A DNA stretch of 64,000 bases. It comes from Hirsutella rhossiliensis. Taxonomy: Eukaryota > Ascomycota > Sordariomycetes > Hypocreales > Ophiocordycipitaceae. Location: NCBI RefSeq assembly GCF_020360975.1, contig NW_025408674.1:1178001-1242000 (forward strand). The letters run 5' to 3'. Of the stretch, positions 43,500 through 55,691 are shown piece by piece; positions within the stretch are counted from its first letter, which is position 1; each line of letters starts with the position of its first letter. Under the pieces are notes generated by a model that saw only the letters and a program-made list of their open reading frames with translations, had not been told where the DNA came from and made no database searches. A program made the translations under genes and the position numbers.

Positions 43500-44327
43500 T
43501 TATGTCACGTAGCTTTCGCTGCTAGTCTGCCGAAGCTCTTCTATGAGTTGAGAAATATGAGCAAAAGTAAGCGAGTACTTGAACTGGGAGGCCTTTTCGG
43601 TCCTAATCCTGCGAGACGAGTCCTCTAAAAGATCCTCTAGCTGTTTATTGCGACCGGAAACAGCGGCAAGCTCATTGCCAAGAACGCTCACTTCATCTCT
43701 GAGTCGGACCAATTCAGTGTCCACATCGAGTGGTGCAGCCGCTTGTATGTCATCCTTGAGTAACAGGGACCCTTTAAATGTCGTCATGCACACCGTAGCG
43801 TCTTCTGTTCCTCTCTGTAAGGAATCATCAGAAGGATTCAGAGGCGCTAACTCTGATATGTATGGCGTTCTAAGCACAGCCTCGAATCTGTGCCCAACTA
43901 ATTCTTCAATTTGACGACAAGCGGATATAGAGTGTCGACTGAGATTCTTCGCAAAGAGAAACGCTATCTCAGAATGAAACGTCCAAGAATAAGAATCGTT
44001 TTTAGAAGGCACTAGTCGGACCTTACCCGGGGGAATATTAAGGCCTGTGTTGTTCCCTGATTTGTCCTTGTAAGTATGGATGAAATCACCGGACACTGCA
44101 GACGCACAGATATGTGTCGCGAGTGCTTCGCGGCATTTGCTCTGGGCCTGACGTCGCCTGCGCTTGCGTGTGGAGCTCGACTGTTCGACTGCTGATGGTT
44201 TGCATTGTACGGTCATGTTGCACATACGTACTGGTGTTCGATGATCAAGCCGGTTTTGAAGAGTCCCTTGGCTTCTTTTAACCCTTTCCAGAGGAGCAGA
44301 AATCGCCCGCACTCCATCTCTGGCCAC
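43500..44327 (-). CDS. Hypothetical protein with C-terminal coiled coil
   Basis: 275 codons open from the ATG at 44327; the downstream ATG giving MTVQCKPSAVEQSSS may be the true start. A basic cluster (RKRRRRQAQSKCRE) suggests nuclear location. The middle (GDFIHTYKDKSGNNTG, IAFLFAKNLSRHSISACRQI, EELVGHRFEAVLRTP) is unrecognised. Residues ~205-260 form a coiled coil (LVRLRDEVSVLGNELAAVSG, NKQLEDLLEDSSRRI). It is divergent from the ORF at 44423. Coding potential looks real, but no family is known to me. 43374-43499 holds nothing recognised. Confidence 0.5.
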   Translation of the reverse strand: MARDGVRAISAPLERVKRSQGTLQNRLDHRTPVRMCNMTVQCKPSAVEQSSSTRKRRRRQAQSKCREALATHICASAVSGDFIHTYKDKSGNNTGLNIPPGKVRLVPSKNDSYSWTFHSEIAFLFAKNLSRHSISACRQIEELVGHRFEAVLRTPYISELAPLNPSDDSLQRGTEDATVCMTTFKGSLLLKDDIQAAAPLDVDTELVRLRDEVSVLGNELAAVSGRNKQLEDLLEDSSRRIRTEKASQFKYSLTFAHISQLIEELRQTSSESYVT

Positions 44328-44422
44328 GCTGAATTATGCTTTTTGTACAGCCGACGTGCCCAGCATATTTAAATCCATCCGTTCCTAATTCTTTCCAAGA
44401 AGTTTGAAGCCTCTCAACCAAG

Positions 44423-45046
44423 ATGCCCGAACGCACTTCCTCTAAAAAGTCCATCGAGACACTAAAACAAGGAGATACCCCAGTTAGCATTGGCCACGAG
44501 CCTTTGGTGTCTCGCTTTGACGGGGTCATGTTCGAGGAAACGACAGTTGGCTCATCCAGCTATGCCACCGTCTCAAGGATTATCATGTGGCTTTTACTCC
44601 TAGACTTGCCAACGTTGCTATCTCGAACAGCCTTCCTCTTCAACAGGAAGAGTATATGGAAGGTGGGACATTATTTGGCAAATCTTTCAATATCCGTCCC
44701 TATAGTCTACCTCATGGCCGGTCGTGCCCTTATCGCAGTAGTGGGGCTGGTTTGGATTTGGCAGTTATGGAAACACAGTTATGTGTGGCTGATTTGCCGC
44801 CTTATGCTTCTTCCCTTGCGGATGTTGCTGCCAGGGTTGGGAAGCGTGATTCTTGGACTGGTATAAGTTGAATGGTTTATTTAACAAGGCACGTTTGCTC
44901 ATGTTACTTGCGCTTGCTTCGACCATGCCACGCGTCAAATGGGTGGTCTGCACTCGAGGTGGATACGGAGAGGATTTTCGCACAAAGCGGATCCGAACTA
45001 CGGGCGACTGTAGGCCAGACTGTCTCAAAACACATTTTTTTTTGGT
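44423..45046 (+). pseudogene. Unrecognised gene remnant truncated by the LINE
   Basis: ATG at 44423: MPERTSSKKSIETLKQGDTP, SIGHEPLVSRFDGVMFEETT. Near 44580 the sense moves to another frame (AFTPRLANVAISNSLPLQQE, VADLPPYASSLADVAARVGK) to 44871, then a third (NGWSALEVDTERIFAQSGSE) until the LINE tail at about 45046. No domain recognised. It lies head-to-head with the 43500-44327 ORF with a ~95-bp gap, so the two could share a promoter. Confidence 0.35.
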
Positions 45047-45362
45047 TGTATTGCGCCCGGGGTTCCCATAGAGCCACTACGCTAAGCTACGTACCTACTA
45101 TACATGGTTTCTTCTCACCCAAAGCCCAACGCTTCTTTCCATCTGTTTCCAGCCTCGTTCGCTGTGACATGACAGGCCTGCTTGAAGGTCAGTTTCTCCA
45201 AGTGTTCAGCGTCCTACCTTCAGCGACTGAAGCGCGGTCTGCCAAGTTGAAGGCTGTTGTGTTAGTATGGTTGTTCTTGATCAGTACATGGCCCGTTAAC
45301 GGTCCATACTGAAGCGTTTTGTCGCCAATGCGAACTGTATCGTCGCACGCACAGCCCCAATA

Positions 45363-48300
45363 TCAGGTTGCCACTTGTCGTCGTCTGACTCTGCCTTGCC
45401 TCCTAGGAAGAAAGACAAGTCTCCCCTTTCCGCGCGCATATCGCAGCATGGTCTCTCGTTGTACCGTCCATCTTCTGCATCGAAAGAGGAAATGCTCCAC
45501 TGTTTCTGCAGACTGCCCACAAGTGCACTCATCCGATTCCACCGCCCCGATTTTGCAGAGGTAGCTATTCAGCCGCGATTTGCCAGTTCGAAGTTGTATC
45601 AACACTTCGGATTCCTTTCTTGTTAGCTCGTCGTACAACTTGCGGGTGTGCTTGCCCGGTGTGACGGTCACGGACTGAGCCAGAAGGCTGTGGACTCTAT
45701 TACGAAGATTCTGCTCTGAAGAAGAGAAAGGAGAACCGAACAATACAACTGGGTGTCCTCTCCCTAAATATGCCTTCCGTACGTGTGGGCCGTTGGCCCA
45801 ACAACATGTGGGTCATGTATGCAAGGGGTGTGACGGTGCTAGGCCGTCACACCCGGCAATGCCTTATCGATGCGCTTTGAGTGCTTTCCAACCCTTCCGG
45901 GATCTGACGAACGCGAGCGTGTTCGTTGAGCAGCAGTCGTAACGTCGTTGATCTTGCTTGAAACGTTGCTGGTTCGGCGATGCACTCGTCTCGCGTCGCT
46001 CTTTTCGCTTGCATTTTGGCCAGTGGCCTAGAGTGAACTCCTCATTCTTTGCAGGCACCCAACGAAGTCTGACTCTGCAGCCTCTCTTCGCCAGATACTC
46101 AACAGATCCGTATATCGCCCGTATCGTGCACTGACCAGACTGTTGCCGTGGCCGCCCGATGACTTGCAGGACAGAGCGGTTGCTCGTCACAACCGTGAGA
46201 TCTCGGTCATGAAGACCGAGAGGTACACACCTCAGGGCCGTGGCGATTGCCTCGAGTCCTGCTGTGTAGGCATTCTGCTCATCACTGGAGCCGAGAGTGA
46301 CGGAGTAGCTGGCCAGCACTTCGTCTGCGCTGTCGCGGGAAGCATCCCGAACGACGCCTCCCAACCCGACCTTGCCCTTCCTTTGCGAGCTGGACGTCGC
46401 AATAGTGATGTCCTCCGGGTCATCCGACTTCAGCACCTCCACTCGGTCTGCCTCGTACGTTGCCTGCACTCGTTCGTCCCACGGCGCCAGTGCGAACTCG
46501 TGGATGACTTCCAGGCGCTTGGTATCTATTCTTCCCATCGCCGAGGCGAGCTTCTGCATTGGCGACGCATACCTCCTGTTCAGTTTGAGTCTCAACGATG
46601 TCAGAGGATGCGTCTTCGGGAGCGTCCTCATCCTTATCCAGAATTTCGCTGCCGCTTGAGCATGCCGTTCTCGGAACGATTGCACGCCGGCCTCGGCCTC
46701 GGCCACTGCCGTTGCCACCGTGCGGAAGCCTCCCGTGACAGCCTGGGCTCCGATTCGCTGGGCCCTGCCAATCCACGCCGCTTCTTTCACCCCGCACGCG
46801 TGCGACCACACGTTTGAGGCATAGTCCATGGCTGGCGCCACCGTCGCGACGAACAGTTGCCTCGCCATCCGTGGCGAAGCCATCTTCAGTCGTTTCAAAC
46901 ACATGGCCGCGGCCAGCCCTTGGCGGCCGCTCTGGCGATGTGTTCCTGAAGCGAAGCGCTTTGTCCATGATGACTCCCAACAGCTTCACGTTGCTCTTCG
47001 GCTTGACATCGTTTCCTTTGATGATGAGAGGCAGGTCGCTGTCACGCTCCGCGATGCGTGTGAAGTGGATGAAGGATGTCTTCTCTGCTTCAAATGTGGC
47101 GCCGCTGCGCTTCTCCCAATCAAGCGCATCATCGATAATCGACTGGATACCATCTCTGTTTGACTCTGCCGTTGGCCCCGTGACCCAGGCAGAGTAATCG
47201 TCCACGAAGGCGATGGAGCCACCGTTAGTACTGATCCGTCTTTGTACCAGGTCTGCGTTGAAGAAAAGAAAAGCCACTGGCGACAGAGGAGATCCCTGGG
47301 GTAGGCCGGCCTGCGGCAGGGTTTGTTGCTCGGATGTGTGCCCGTTGACAACCACCGACGCGGTCCGTCCCGAGCAGAATGCGTCTATCCAATTGACCAG
47401 TCGACTCGGGATGCCTCGGGCTTTCATCCTTTCGAGCATTCGCTCTTTGCACACTCCGTTGTATGCGCCTTTGACGTCAAAGCTGATGAGGCTGAGCACT
47501 CTGCCCGTTCTCCAGGCCTTGTAGATCCGCTCCTGCAGAAGCACGAGTGCTTGATCTGCGGACCTGCGCTTCCGTGCACCAAAGTGGTTCGCGGGCAAAA
47601 GCCCTTGAGCCTCGACTGCATAGCTGATACGTTCCGCGACGACTGCCTCCAGAATCTTGCCAAGCGTCGACAGGAGAGAAATCGGTCGCCACGCCTTGGC
47701 CAGGTGTAGTCTCCTTTATCTGGTTTCCTCAGAGGAATGATCTTGGCCGTTCGCCATTGATGAGGCACCACGCCCTCTCGGAGCGATGAGCTGAAGAGCG
47801 TCCACACCCGGTGCTTGACCACGTGCCAGAGCTTCTTCCACACGATCGCAGGAAGGCCATCCTCACCAGGCGCTTTCCAGGGCTTCGCCGCCATCACCTT
47901 CTCCTCAATCTCTTGCAAGGTGAGGTCTGGCATGGCTATTTCTTCTCTCTGCGGACGTTCACCCTCCGGCTCGATCCTCGTTGGCAGAGGCGGAAAGAAG
48001 GTGCTCAGGAGTTCCTCGGCTTGCTCGCCCTTGCTTTCGGTGATCGAACCGTCGGCTCTCTTCAGCGGGGCACCTTGTCATCCGTCATCTCCGTACCAGG
48101 CTTCAGATACTTGGCAGCCCTCCAGATGTTGCTCCTTCGATGACGAAGTCATCCCAATGGGCCTTCTTTTGTCTCCGCAAATTGTCGTGGTACTCCTTCG
48201 CAGCCTCCTTGGCGCGCTGCTCCAGATCCGGCCGCGATTGACCGGCTCTTCGCTGCGCCCTTGCTTGATTGCGCCAATACGTGTACGTCCGACGGAGTCG

Positions 48301-49244
48301 CGTCAGGTCCTTTGTCCACCATCGCTTCGCGTATGGCGGCGGCTGGGCTCGAGGGGTCAGATCTCGAAGCGCCTTGGTGACCACCCGCATGAGCTGATCC
48401 GCCTGCGTCTGCACCCCCACAGTCCACGGAAGAGGCCGAAGCTCGTCCTCGACCCTGGTTGCGATGGCGATCCACGGCGCGTTCTTGAGCATCAGGCGCT
48501 GCGGAAAGGTACGCTCCGGCACTCGAATGTCGAATGTCGTCTGGATCGCTCTATGGTCTGATCCGTGCTCTGTTGGATGAATCACGCAGGATGTCAACTC
48601 GTCCGCCAGTTCCGCCGATGCCAACACCAAGTCGATGGTGCTCTCCTCGTCCGACCTCTGCCACGTTTTCGTCCCTCTCGCGAGAAGGCTGCTAAGACCA
48701 AAGTCGTCCATCAGGTCAATGATGGGTTCGCCCTCCCCTTGTCTGCTCGCTGACACTTCATCTCCGCCCCAGAGGAGGTCATGGCGGTTGAAGTCCCCCG
48801 CCAAAACCACATCGGTGCGTCTCCTGTCCCATTGCGGAAGCGATCGATCACGTCGCGCAATAGTTCCATCGCGTTCGTCAGCGCCTCGTCGTTCTTTCCT
48901 TGCACATACACTGACACCACCATCACCTCCCTTCCCTCAAGTCGGAGTACCGCTGCTGTGAGATCGGCCGACGGCACAGGCACTTGCTCCGCCTCAAGGT
49001 CACTTCGGATCCAGAGCATGCTGCGGATCGGCCATAGGGCGTCACGAACACACGTCGGAATCATCTTTGTCCAGTTATGGTGTCCCATAGGACTCGTCAC
49101 CACCTTTCCGTCGATATTGCGCGCATGTGGCTCAGATATAGCCAGTGCGGCAAAATCCTTCAGGTCTTCGTCGTTCATCAGACTCTGCTGCACCATATCA
49201 CTCTTGTGTGCATTCAGCTGTAGGATGCGGAGGGACTCAAGCAT
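45363..49244 (-). pseudogene. LINE ORF2 (endonuclease, RT, RNase H), broken
   Basis: Endonuclease: LRILQLNAHKSDMVQQSL, AISEPHARNIDG, then after a frame change AGDFNRHDLLWGGDE and GSDHRAIQTTFD. RT: KAPGEDGLPAIVWKKL, SFDVKGAYNGVCKERML, AGLPQGSPLSPVAFLFF, and active-site IAFVDDYSAW at ~47190. RNase H at ~46380-46030: GLGGVVRDASRDSADEV, EQNAYTAGLEAIATALRC. The C-terminal CCHC-like motif CTCGQSAETVEHFLFRCRRW sits at ~45500. A solo Gypsy LTR at 45660-45851 cuts between the RNase H part and HTRKLYDELTRKE. Frame changes near 48800, 47940, 47700 and 46900 break it. Confidence 0.88.
45660..45851 (-). repeat. Solo LTR of the Gypsy chromovirus inside the LINE
   Basis: 192 bp, nearly identical to the Gypsy LTRs at 17.4 and 22.9 kb, in minus orientation. 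Perfect TSD CCCGG at 45655-45659 and 45852-45856. It interrupts LINE ORF2, so the LINE was there first. Confidence 0.95.
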
Positions 49245-50664
49245 CGCTGCTCGGGTTCCTCATCCTGCACTTCCAGCTAAACGACTCATGCGGTCCGCCG
49301 CACGGGACGCATTTTGGCTCAATCGCTGTGCACTCGGTGGTGATGCCCAGCGTTTGCGCACTTGCCGCATGTCCGCTGCTTCTTGCATGAATATGCTTTG
49401 TGACCGATCTCCTGGCAATTGAAGCATTGGATCGGTCCCGTTCTTGGCTCGAACTTATAAGTGGTGGCCGACTCTCCGCTAGGTCAAAGTAGTCACCGTC
49501 CAGAAGCCTTTCTGCATCGCTTTTCTTGGTGACATATACTACCATGGATCCGTAGGCTTTACCAGACTCTCGTTTGCTCAGCCAGGAAATCTTGCCAATG
49601 GTCACTCTGTTTTCGGCACTCAAGGCTTCGATCGCTCCGGGCAGGATATTGCCCTCCGTGTCGAGGATTGCTGTCCGGTTGGCGTTGTCGACCCGGACCG
49701 GATACAGCTGGTCTCTCATGATTCGCGCTCCCTCTACGGCTGTCTTCTGCGCCGCCTCTTTGACCAGCTGAAGCTCGGCTTCATCTCTGCAGACTATCTT
49801 GATTCGGTCGGCGTTCCGGGATTCTCTCACAACTGCTGCGCACCTCCAGGTCTCATGTCCGTTCTTCGCTCTCATCTCAACCTCGATGGCCTGTCGTATC
49901 TGCCCGATTTGCGCTTTGTTCCTGTTCGGCTCACTTACACGAGACGTGTCAATGGTACAATGGACAGAATCGTTGGCTGTCTGCTGTTTGGTTGGACCAG
50001 GTATGCTGCGTGTACTGGAGGGCGGGCTGTTTGGCAGGGCGCGCGCGACGTCCGCAAACGTTGCTCGAGGCCGCTTGACAAAGCCACCTCGCCCGATACA
50101 TCCAGCTTTTGCATCAGCTGATCTAGTTGCTCTTTCACTCCGACCAATTCTCTCTTAAGATCCCGGTGTTCCTGTTTCATTTGCTTGTCGTGTTCTTCAC
50201 TCTTACGTCGAAACTCTTCCTTGGATTCCTGGACCTGGGCTTCCAAGCCTCGGATCAGATCTTCCTGTCCCTGGATGGTGGTGCTTTGCTTGTACACCGT
50301 GGCGCTCAGCTTCCTGATCGTGTCGCTTTGCTCGGATACTCGATGTTTCAGCTCCACCATCTCGCTTCCCATCTTCGCCAGCATCTCTAGAACCCTTTGC
50401 ATCATCGATTTGGCGGTCTCCACATTGCTGCGTGACTTCACCTCGTCGCCTCTTTCGCTTTCGTTGCCCACCGATATGACTCGCGTCGTTCGGGTCGAGA
50501 CACGCTTGGGAGCTCTCGCGGTCGCATTTTCCAGCGATCGTAACGTATCCTGCACTCGTGCGCTGGGCGTCATCACTCGCGTCGGACGCGTCAATGGCGA
50601 CGGGCTAGTTGGATCCAGCCCCGCCCCCACGTCGGCCGGAGGCGCCACTTCAGGCTCTGCCATG
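49237..50664 (-). pseudogene. LINE ORF1 (gag-like, zinc knuckles)
   Basis: ATG at 50664 gives MAEPEVAPPADVGAGLDP. Residues ~75-200 are a long coiled coil (MVELKHRVSEQSDTIRKLS, EDLIRGLEAQVQESKEEF). A frame change near 49900 leads to ETWRCAAVVRESRNADRIKI. Three CCHC knuckles are readable across frames: CFNCQEIGHKAYSC (~49420), a damaged CGKCANAGH, and CVPCGGPHESFSWKC (~49290). The ORF1 stop TGA (49239-49237) overlaps the ORF2 start: ATGCTTGA at 49244-49237, compatible with termination-reinitiation. Confidence 0.8.
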
Positions 50665-50716
50665 ATGGCAATCAAGAGCCACACCTACCCCAGAGTAAAG
50701 AAATAAAATACTGCGC

Positions 50717-50759
50717 TACGCCTTGCACTTTAGTCTTTAGGGTTGTGGTGCAAGGCGTA
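50717..50759 (-). repeat. Perfect 12-bp stem downstream of the Helitron gene
   Basis: Arms 50717-50728 (TACGCCTTGCAC) and 50748-50759 with a 19-nt loop. It lies ~40 bp past the Helitron stop codon on the minus strand, where a Helitron 3' terminal hairpin is expected. No CTRR follows within 15 bp, so it may be a non-canonical end or the end may have been altered when the LINE arrived. Confidence 0.55.
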
Positions 50760-50800
50760 CAATCAGCCGAAGGCTGCGAGTCTGGCTACCAGTCGAGCAG

Positions 50801-53800
50801 TCACCGAACAATCAATACAGTATCTACAATCATACAATCTGTGCCTTGGAAAGTGTCGTTCTTGTCGCGAGTAGCATCAAGTGGAGTTACGTATGCCCGT
50901 GGCCTGTCTTGTACGGATTCTGGGTGAGAACCTGTCGTTTGCGAAGTTGCTGATCCCCTCATTTTCATCTTAATTCCTTCCGGTGGCGACGCATAAGTCA
51001 GGTGGTTGCGGTCAAACGGGGCATCCAGCATCAGACCCTGCAGCGTTTTCACACGCGAGACGGCCACGTAGCTCAATCCGGTCTGAAAGTCACGGCAGGA
51101 CAGATCCGTCACGATCGTGTCTTCGGTGATGCTCTGCGACTTGTGAACTGTAATGGCGTAACACACGATCAGGGGAAACTGCGTACGAGTGCAGAGTGTG
51201 GCTCCGACGAGGAAGTCCCTGTCTACTGGCAGAATGGGGACAATCTTCTTGCCATCTGCGGTGGTCAGGAATACCGGCCCCGTGTACTTGTCAAACTCCA
51301 TCATGATCACGCAGGGAGGGTCTTGCATGGGGTCAGCTCCAGGCGCCCAGGCGATATCGTATACCGTACCGCGTGCGCCGTTGCAGAGGCCAACTGGCTG
51401 CCAAAGGTTGGACGTCAGCATCAGACGGGCGCCAATGCATACGGGAATCTGCTTCGCAAGGTTGCCCGCCTTGTCGTCCGGAGCAGCTGTCGCGCCGGGG
51501 CCAACGTTTGTAGCGATGACCTGGATGACTGGTCGGTTGAGGCGGTCAAGGTGGTAATGGTTATATTCGTTCACCCGGTCTTTCGTGGCGTATACCCGTA
51601 AGGCGTCGGCGAACCTGGCGACCTCTTGATCGTCTAGCTTTGCCTGCACGCGGCCAGAGAGAAGTTTCCAGGACCCGTAGGATAGTTGGAGCAGCCGCAG
51701 TTCCCCGAGAGCCTTGCGAAAGGCCGCCTGGTCATCGCCGCACTGCCGCTGAACAACGCTCAGGAAGACAGTCTTATCGAAGCGCATATACGCGTTCCTT
51801 CCCTGATCTCTACTCCTGCACCTCTTTGTCGTAGTATAGCGGTTTCTGTAGAACAGGAGGAAGCTGGAAGAAGTCGCCCACCAAAAGGACATTGAGTCCG
51901 CCAAAGAACTCCTCGTTCCTATGCGGAAATGCCTCGCGGAGACGGTCGTCAATCCAGGATAGCATACGCAGTCCCAGCATGCTTTTCTCGTCGATGATTA
52001 GGTACTGAATATCCTTCAGTTTCTTCTGGAGCTGGGCTTTGTCGATGGCGGAGAGCGGCCTGAAGTCCTTGTTGATCGGGAGGTGAAGCAGCGAGTGCAA
52101 AGTAGTGCCTGATATCTGATTCCCTGCGACGCCTGTCGGTGCGGCACGCCAGACAGGTGTCCCTCTCCACGTGTCGCAGCCTGGAGGTGCGCCGAGAGCA
52201 GGTTGATGAGATATGACTTGCCTGTGCCACCGCCACCATCCACATGGAGTAGCAACTGGGAACGGTCCTGGGCGAGAAAGTGACCCATCACCGTGTCATA
52301 CACTATGCGCTGCTCTGGATTCAGGGCATCGCGTGCTTCCAAGGGCTGATGCTCCACATCAAGGTGAAAGGAGCTTTCCGCCTTGCGTTGCTCCCAGTAG
52401 TTGCCGCTGAGAATGTCGTCGTTGGTGTATCGTCCGACGTGGAGTCCAGTCATAATTCACGTCGATATTTCGCCGGCCAAGTACGTCGATGTCTTCTTCC
52501 TCCAGCGGCCGGTCTGGCAGCATGTGGGCGAGCTCATGCCAGTCCTCCTCTGCGATGGGCTCGTCATGCACCTCCTGCACAAACTCATCGTCCTCCGCCT
52601 GGAGCTCGTTTGTCCCCACCTCCCCGTAATGGTCGTCCTCATGGAAATGGTGTCGCCGCCGACAGCACTGGTACGCCGCAACAAAGGACTCACACAGCTG
52701 CCCGTCCACAGCAAGCAACTCCTCCGGAGCGCGGTGCGGATGGGCCATCATCAACTTGACACGGCAGAAGTCATGAAACTGGGTTGAGGTTTCCACTGGC
52801 CTGTACCGAGGAAAGTAGGACAGAACCCTCTTCTTCGCGTTCGCACCGAGTCTCCTCCATGTCTTGAGATTGTACAGCTGCAGGTACTCGAGATAAGTAA
52901 TACTCTCATGCTGGTCATTTCTCTGCAGATATTTCCGGTAGCTGCCGACAGCCTCTCTGACATCATCATCGACGCGGTAGGACCGTGCATGCTGCTCTGA
53001 CGGGCGGCAGTCGACGTACACAACCATCCGAGTCCCTTCCTGCAGAGGATGTTGAGCAGCAAGTGGGAAATTTCCTGCGCTGAATAATCTCTCTCGGCAA
53101 TCAACTTATTCATAAGGCGAGAGGAGAAAGACAACAGGGTTGGTGGTGTGCTGTATGCGGCAAAACCTGATCCGCCAGCCTGCAGTAAGGCTCTGTCTTC
53201 TTCTCCGATTTGCTGCAATACTTGGCAGCGTACGTAATGACTGCTTGCAAGCTGGTGCATGGAGATATGTCAATGTTGGCCAGCCATCCCAGAATGATGG
53301 CAGGGTTGAAATGATTCATAAGGCTGTCGTTGCGGGCCGCCTCGAAGATGTAGTACGACTTGCCTTCCTTCCTGATGACCGCGGCCAGCTCTCGCAAGGC
53401 ACGGGGAAGTCAAACGACACTCCTTTCCGGATTGGCTGCGTTGGCCGCCTCAATATCGGCAGCAGCTCCTTCCATGTCCCTCGCCAGGTCGCCGCTTCCT
53501 TTTCTGACACGCAAGCAGTACGTGGTATTGCATCTGTGGCGCTGGCAACGGTTGACAATTTGCGAGAGCCGCAGGAATGTCATCTCCACGCCCAGCGGAT
53601 CTACGCTCAGCGGGTTACCCTCCCCCCCCGAGGCACAGTCCTACGGGGCTCCGGGTTCACGGCCGTGATGTGGAAGCCCCACGTGCGTGCAAACAGGTCT
53701 CGAGCGGCTTCGTCCTCCATGTCGGCGGCGGGGCCCTCCTTCATCCAGTACAGACCGTGGTTGTGCGGACTACCACGCCCTTGCCATTCGTACCGATCCC

Positions 53801-55691
53801 AGTAATCCGTGACGTTGAACTTCTTCCGCAACACGATATCTCGAAAGAAGCAGTATCGGCGGTAGAAGTGGAAAGCAGCAATGTGAGGGTTCTGTCGCAA
53901 TAAGTACCGCGACAATGCCATCCTCTCCGGCTCGGAAACGCGCAGCCATTCTCCATATCGGGGCATGTGCTGGTAGAGGCTCCGCCAGTGCAAATCGGCT
54001 GGGCTGAATGTGATAAATGCGCCAGGACAGCCCAGGCTGTATGCATACGCCTCGAGGTCCTGCCTCTTTCTGTTCCAAAAGAGGGGCGCGTACCGCGAAT
54101 CGACACCGCATGCCTTGTGATCGAGTTGATCAGCGCCTGCGCCTCGGGATCTTCGCTGTGTTCAAGTGCCTGAATAAGCTGCTCTCGCGTGAGTTGTTCG
54201 CGGGTGCCGTCATGTTGCTTCACGAAGAATCTCGACCGCGCGCGTGCTTGGGACCGCATCAGAGTGTTGAACGCGACAAAACGGAAGGTCGGGTGCCGTG
54301 CAAAACGGCCGTCGTGCCACCGCATCGCGTGCTCGATGTAATCCTTGTACTCAATTGACCGCAAGCGAGGTTCCACAAAGTCGGCTCTGCCGTCTGGAAA
54401 GAGGCAGGGGAATGCCAAGGAGAGCAGGGCATGAGAGCGATTGAACTCATTGATCGGCGTGTGCCGTATATTCGGCAGCCGCAGCCCGTGCTGCCCCGCC
54501 CTGGGAGCCTGTGGCGAGAGGAAGCCTTGCGTTCGCTTCTGGTTCGCCCGCGAGAACAGACCGCAGAGCATCGAGCTCCGTGTCCTTGGCCAACAGGTCA
54601 GGCACCGCAGCCGCGTCCTCTAGCTCAGGCTCTGCCTCCTGATCTTCCTCCGGTCCCACATCGGCAGCCTCCACCTGACTTTGGGGGATGGCATCCACCG
54701 CATTGCCGTCCTCGGGCAGTTGGCTCAGTCGCTCTTCGTCGATGACGATGCATCGATAGCCAGGATGATGATGGCGGAGGTAGTCAAGCCATATCATAAC
54801 CGCCTGGCGGCGCACACGGAACTGGCGGGTGAATTGCCGACTGAGATTGGCGTGTGACGACGTGTTGGCAGGACGCAGCAACACCGTGTTCAACTCCCGC
54901 GGCAGAAGCGGGAGCTGGTTGTACACCAAGCCAACCTCGCGGAGAAAGTGAACGACGTGCCCCCGATACTTGTACTGCTGTCCCCGCACCAGCATGATAT
55001 TGACGTGGACGTGCACGCGAGCGATCAACGACTCTTCAGTAGGCGTAAGCTCAGGCAATCGGGCCGGCACAGGGCCAAAGTCGAGTTGATTTTCGGCAGA
55101 GAAGAAATAAGGTTCGTCGGGGCCACGCTTCTCATCCTTTCGATAGCAACGCGAGCAAATGCCGTCATAATCTATTTCCATCTGAAACCAACACTCGCGG
55201 CATCGGCTGCAGTATTCCATCTGGTCATTGTCAAGCTTAGTCCAGAACTCGCGCAGGGTGGCCTTATCGCGGTCGGTCAAGGCACAAGCGTCGAGGTCGC
55301 CATTCCACACCGGATCTTGCGCATGGAAGACCGCCAATTCTTCCGGTGGAATTATCACTGGACTCCGAAGACGTCGTGGCGGTCTCGACGATCGTGTTTC
55401 TCTCCGAGACCTTCTTGGCCGCCCTCCTGTACCTGGGGCGGGACCTCGGCGACCACGCCTTGGCCGTGCGGACGGCTGCGGCGGCCGACGGCGAAGTGGG
55501 CTTCTATCCACAGAATCATTGTTCCTGTCACCGTCCTCGTCTTCCTCACCAGGTTCAGAGTCCGGCTCGATCCCCAATCGCTCGAGATACCTGCGTGGTC
55601 GAGCGGGTGAAAGCAGGACGTTGACATAATCCTCAGCGTCAATATCAGACCCTGAGAACTGGCCCCTGTCGTCTCCTTCCTTAGGTATCAT
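50801..55691 (-). pseudogene. Helitron RepHel gene (family 1), frameshifted
   Basis: Rolling-circle transposase with HUH nuclease and PIF1-type helicase. N-terminal ORF 55691-54447 holds a CxxC-rich region (CSRCRECWFQMEIDYDGICS) and a DUF6570-like segment. Rep part: SLAFPCLFPDGRADF, FVAFNTLMRSQARARSRFFV; the HUH motif GRGSPHNHGLYW lies at ~53750-53785; the Tyr motif YAAKYCSK at ~53215-53240. Helicase: Walker A GGGGTGKSYLIN at ~52215-52240, LIIDEKSMLG, LLVGDFFQLPPVL, and near the end ITVHKSQSITEDTI and GLSYVAVSRVKTLQGL. The protein ends at 50801. Frame changes near 54450, 54000, 53400, 53030, 52440, 52100 and 51950 break it. All expected domains are present in order. Confidence 0.92.

Larger units (their letters stand above)
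45047..50700 (-). mobile_element. Tad1-like LINE retrotransposon with nested solo LTR
   Basis: Two-ORF non-LTR element on the minus strand: ORF1 with zinc knuckles, then ORF2 with endonuclease, RT, RNase H and a C-terminal Cys/His motif. The 3' end near 45047 reads on the minus strand CGTAGCTTAGCGTAGTGGC, CCCCGGGCGCAATACAACC and then an A-run; it is homologous to the TTGCA-tailed repeats at 28993 and 36496. The 5' end abuts the Helitron terminus near 50700. RNase H and clade assignment are from motif recall. Confidence 0.82.

Noticed and set aside
44423..44871. Kinase-like assignment of the 44.4-kb ORF
   Set aside because: A short GSSSYATV motif resembles a glycine loop, but nothing after it fits a kinase.
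46143..46817. 224-codon plus-strand ORF
   Set aside because: Antisense shadow of the LINE RT and RNase H region.
54948..55610. 220-codon plus-strand ORF
   Set aside because: Antisense to the Helitron N-terminal ORF, whose Cys-rich and DUF6570-like features are recognisable.
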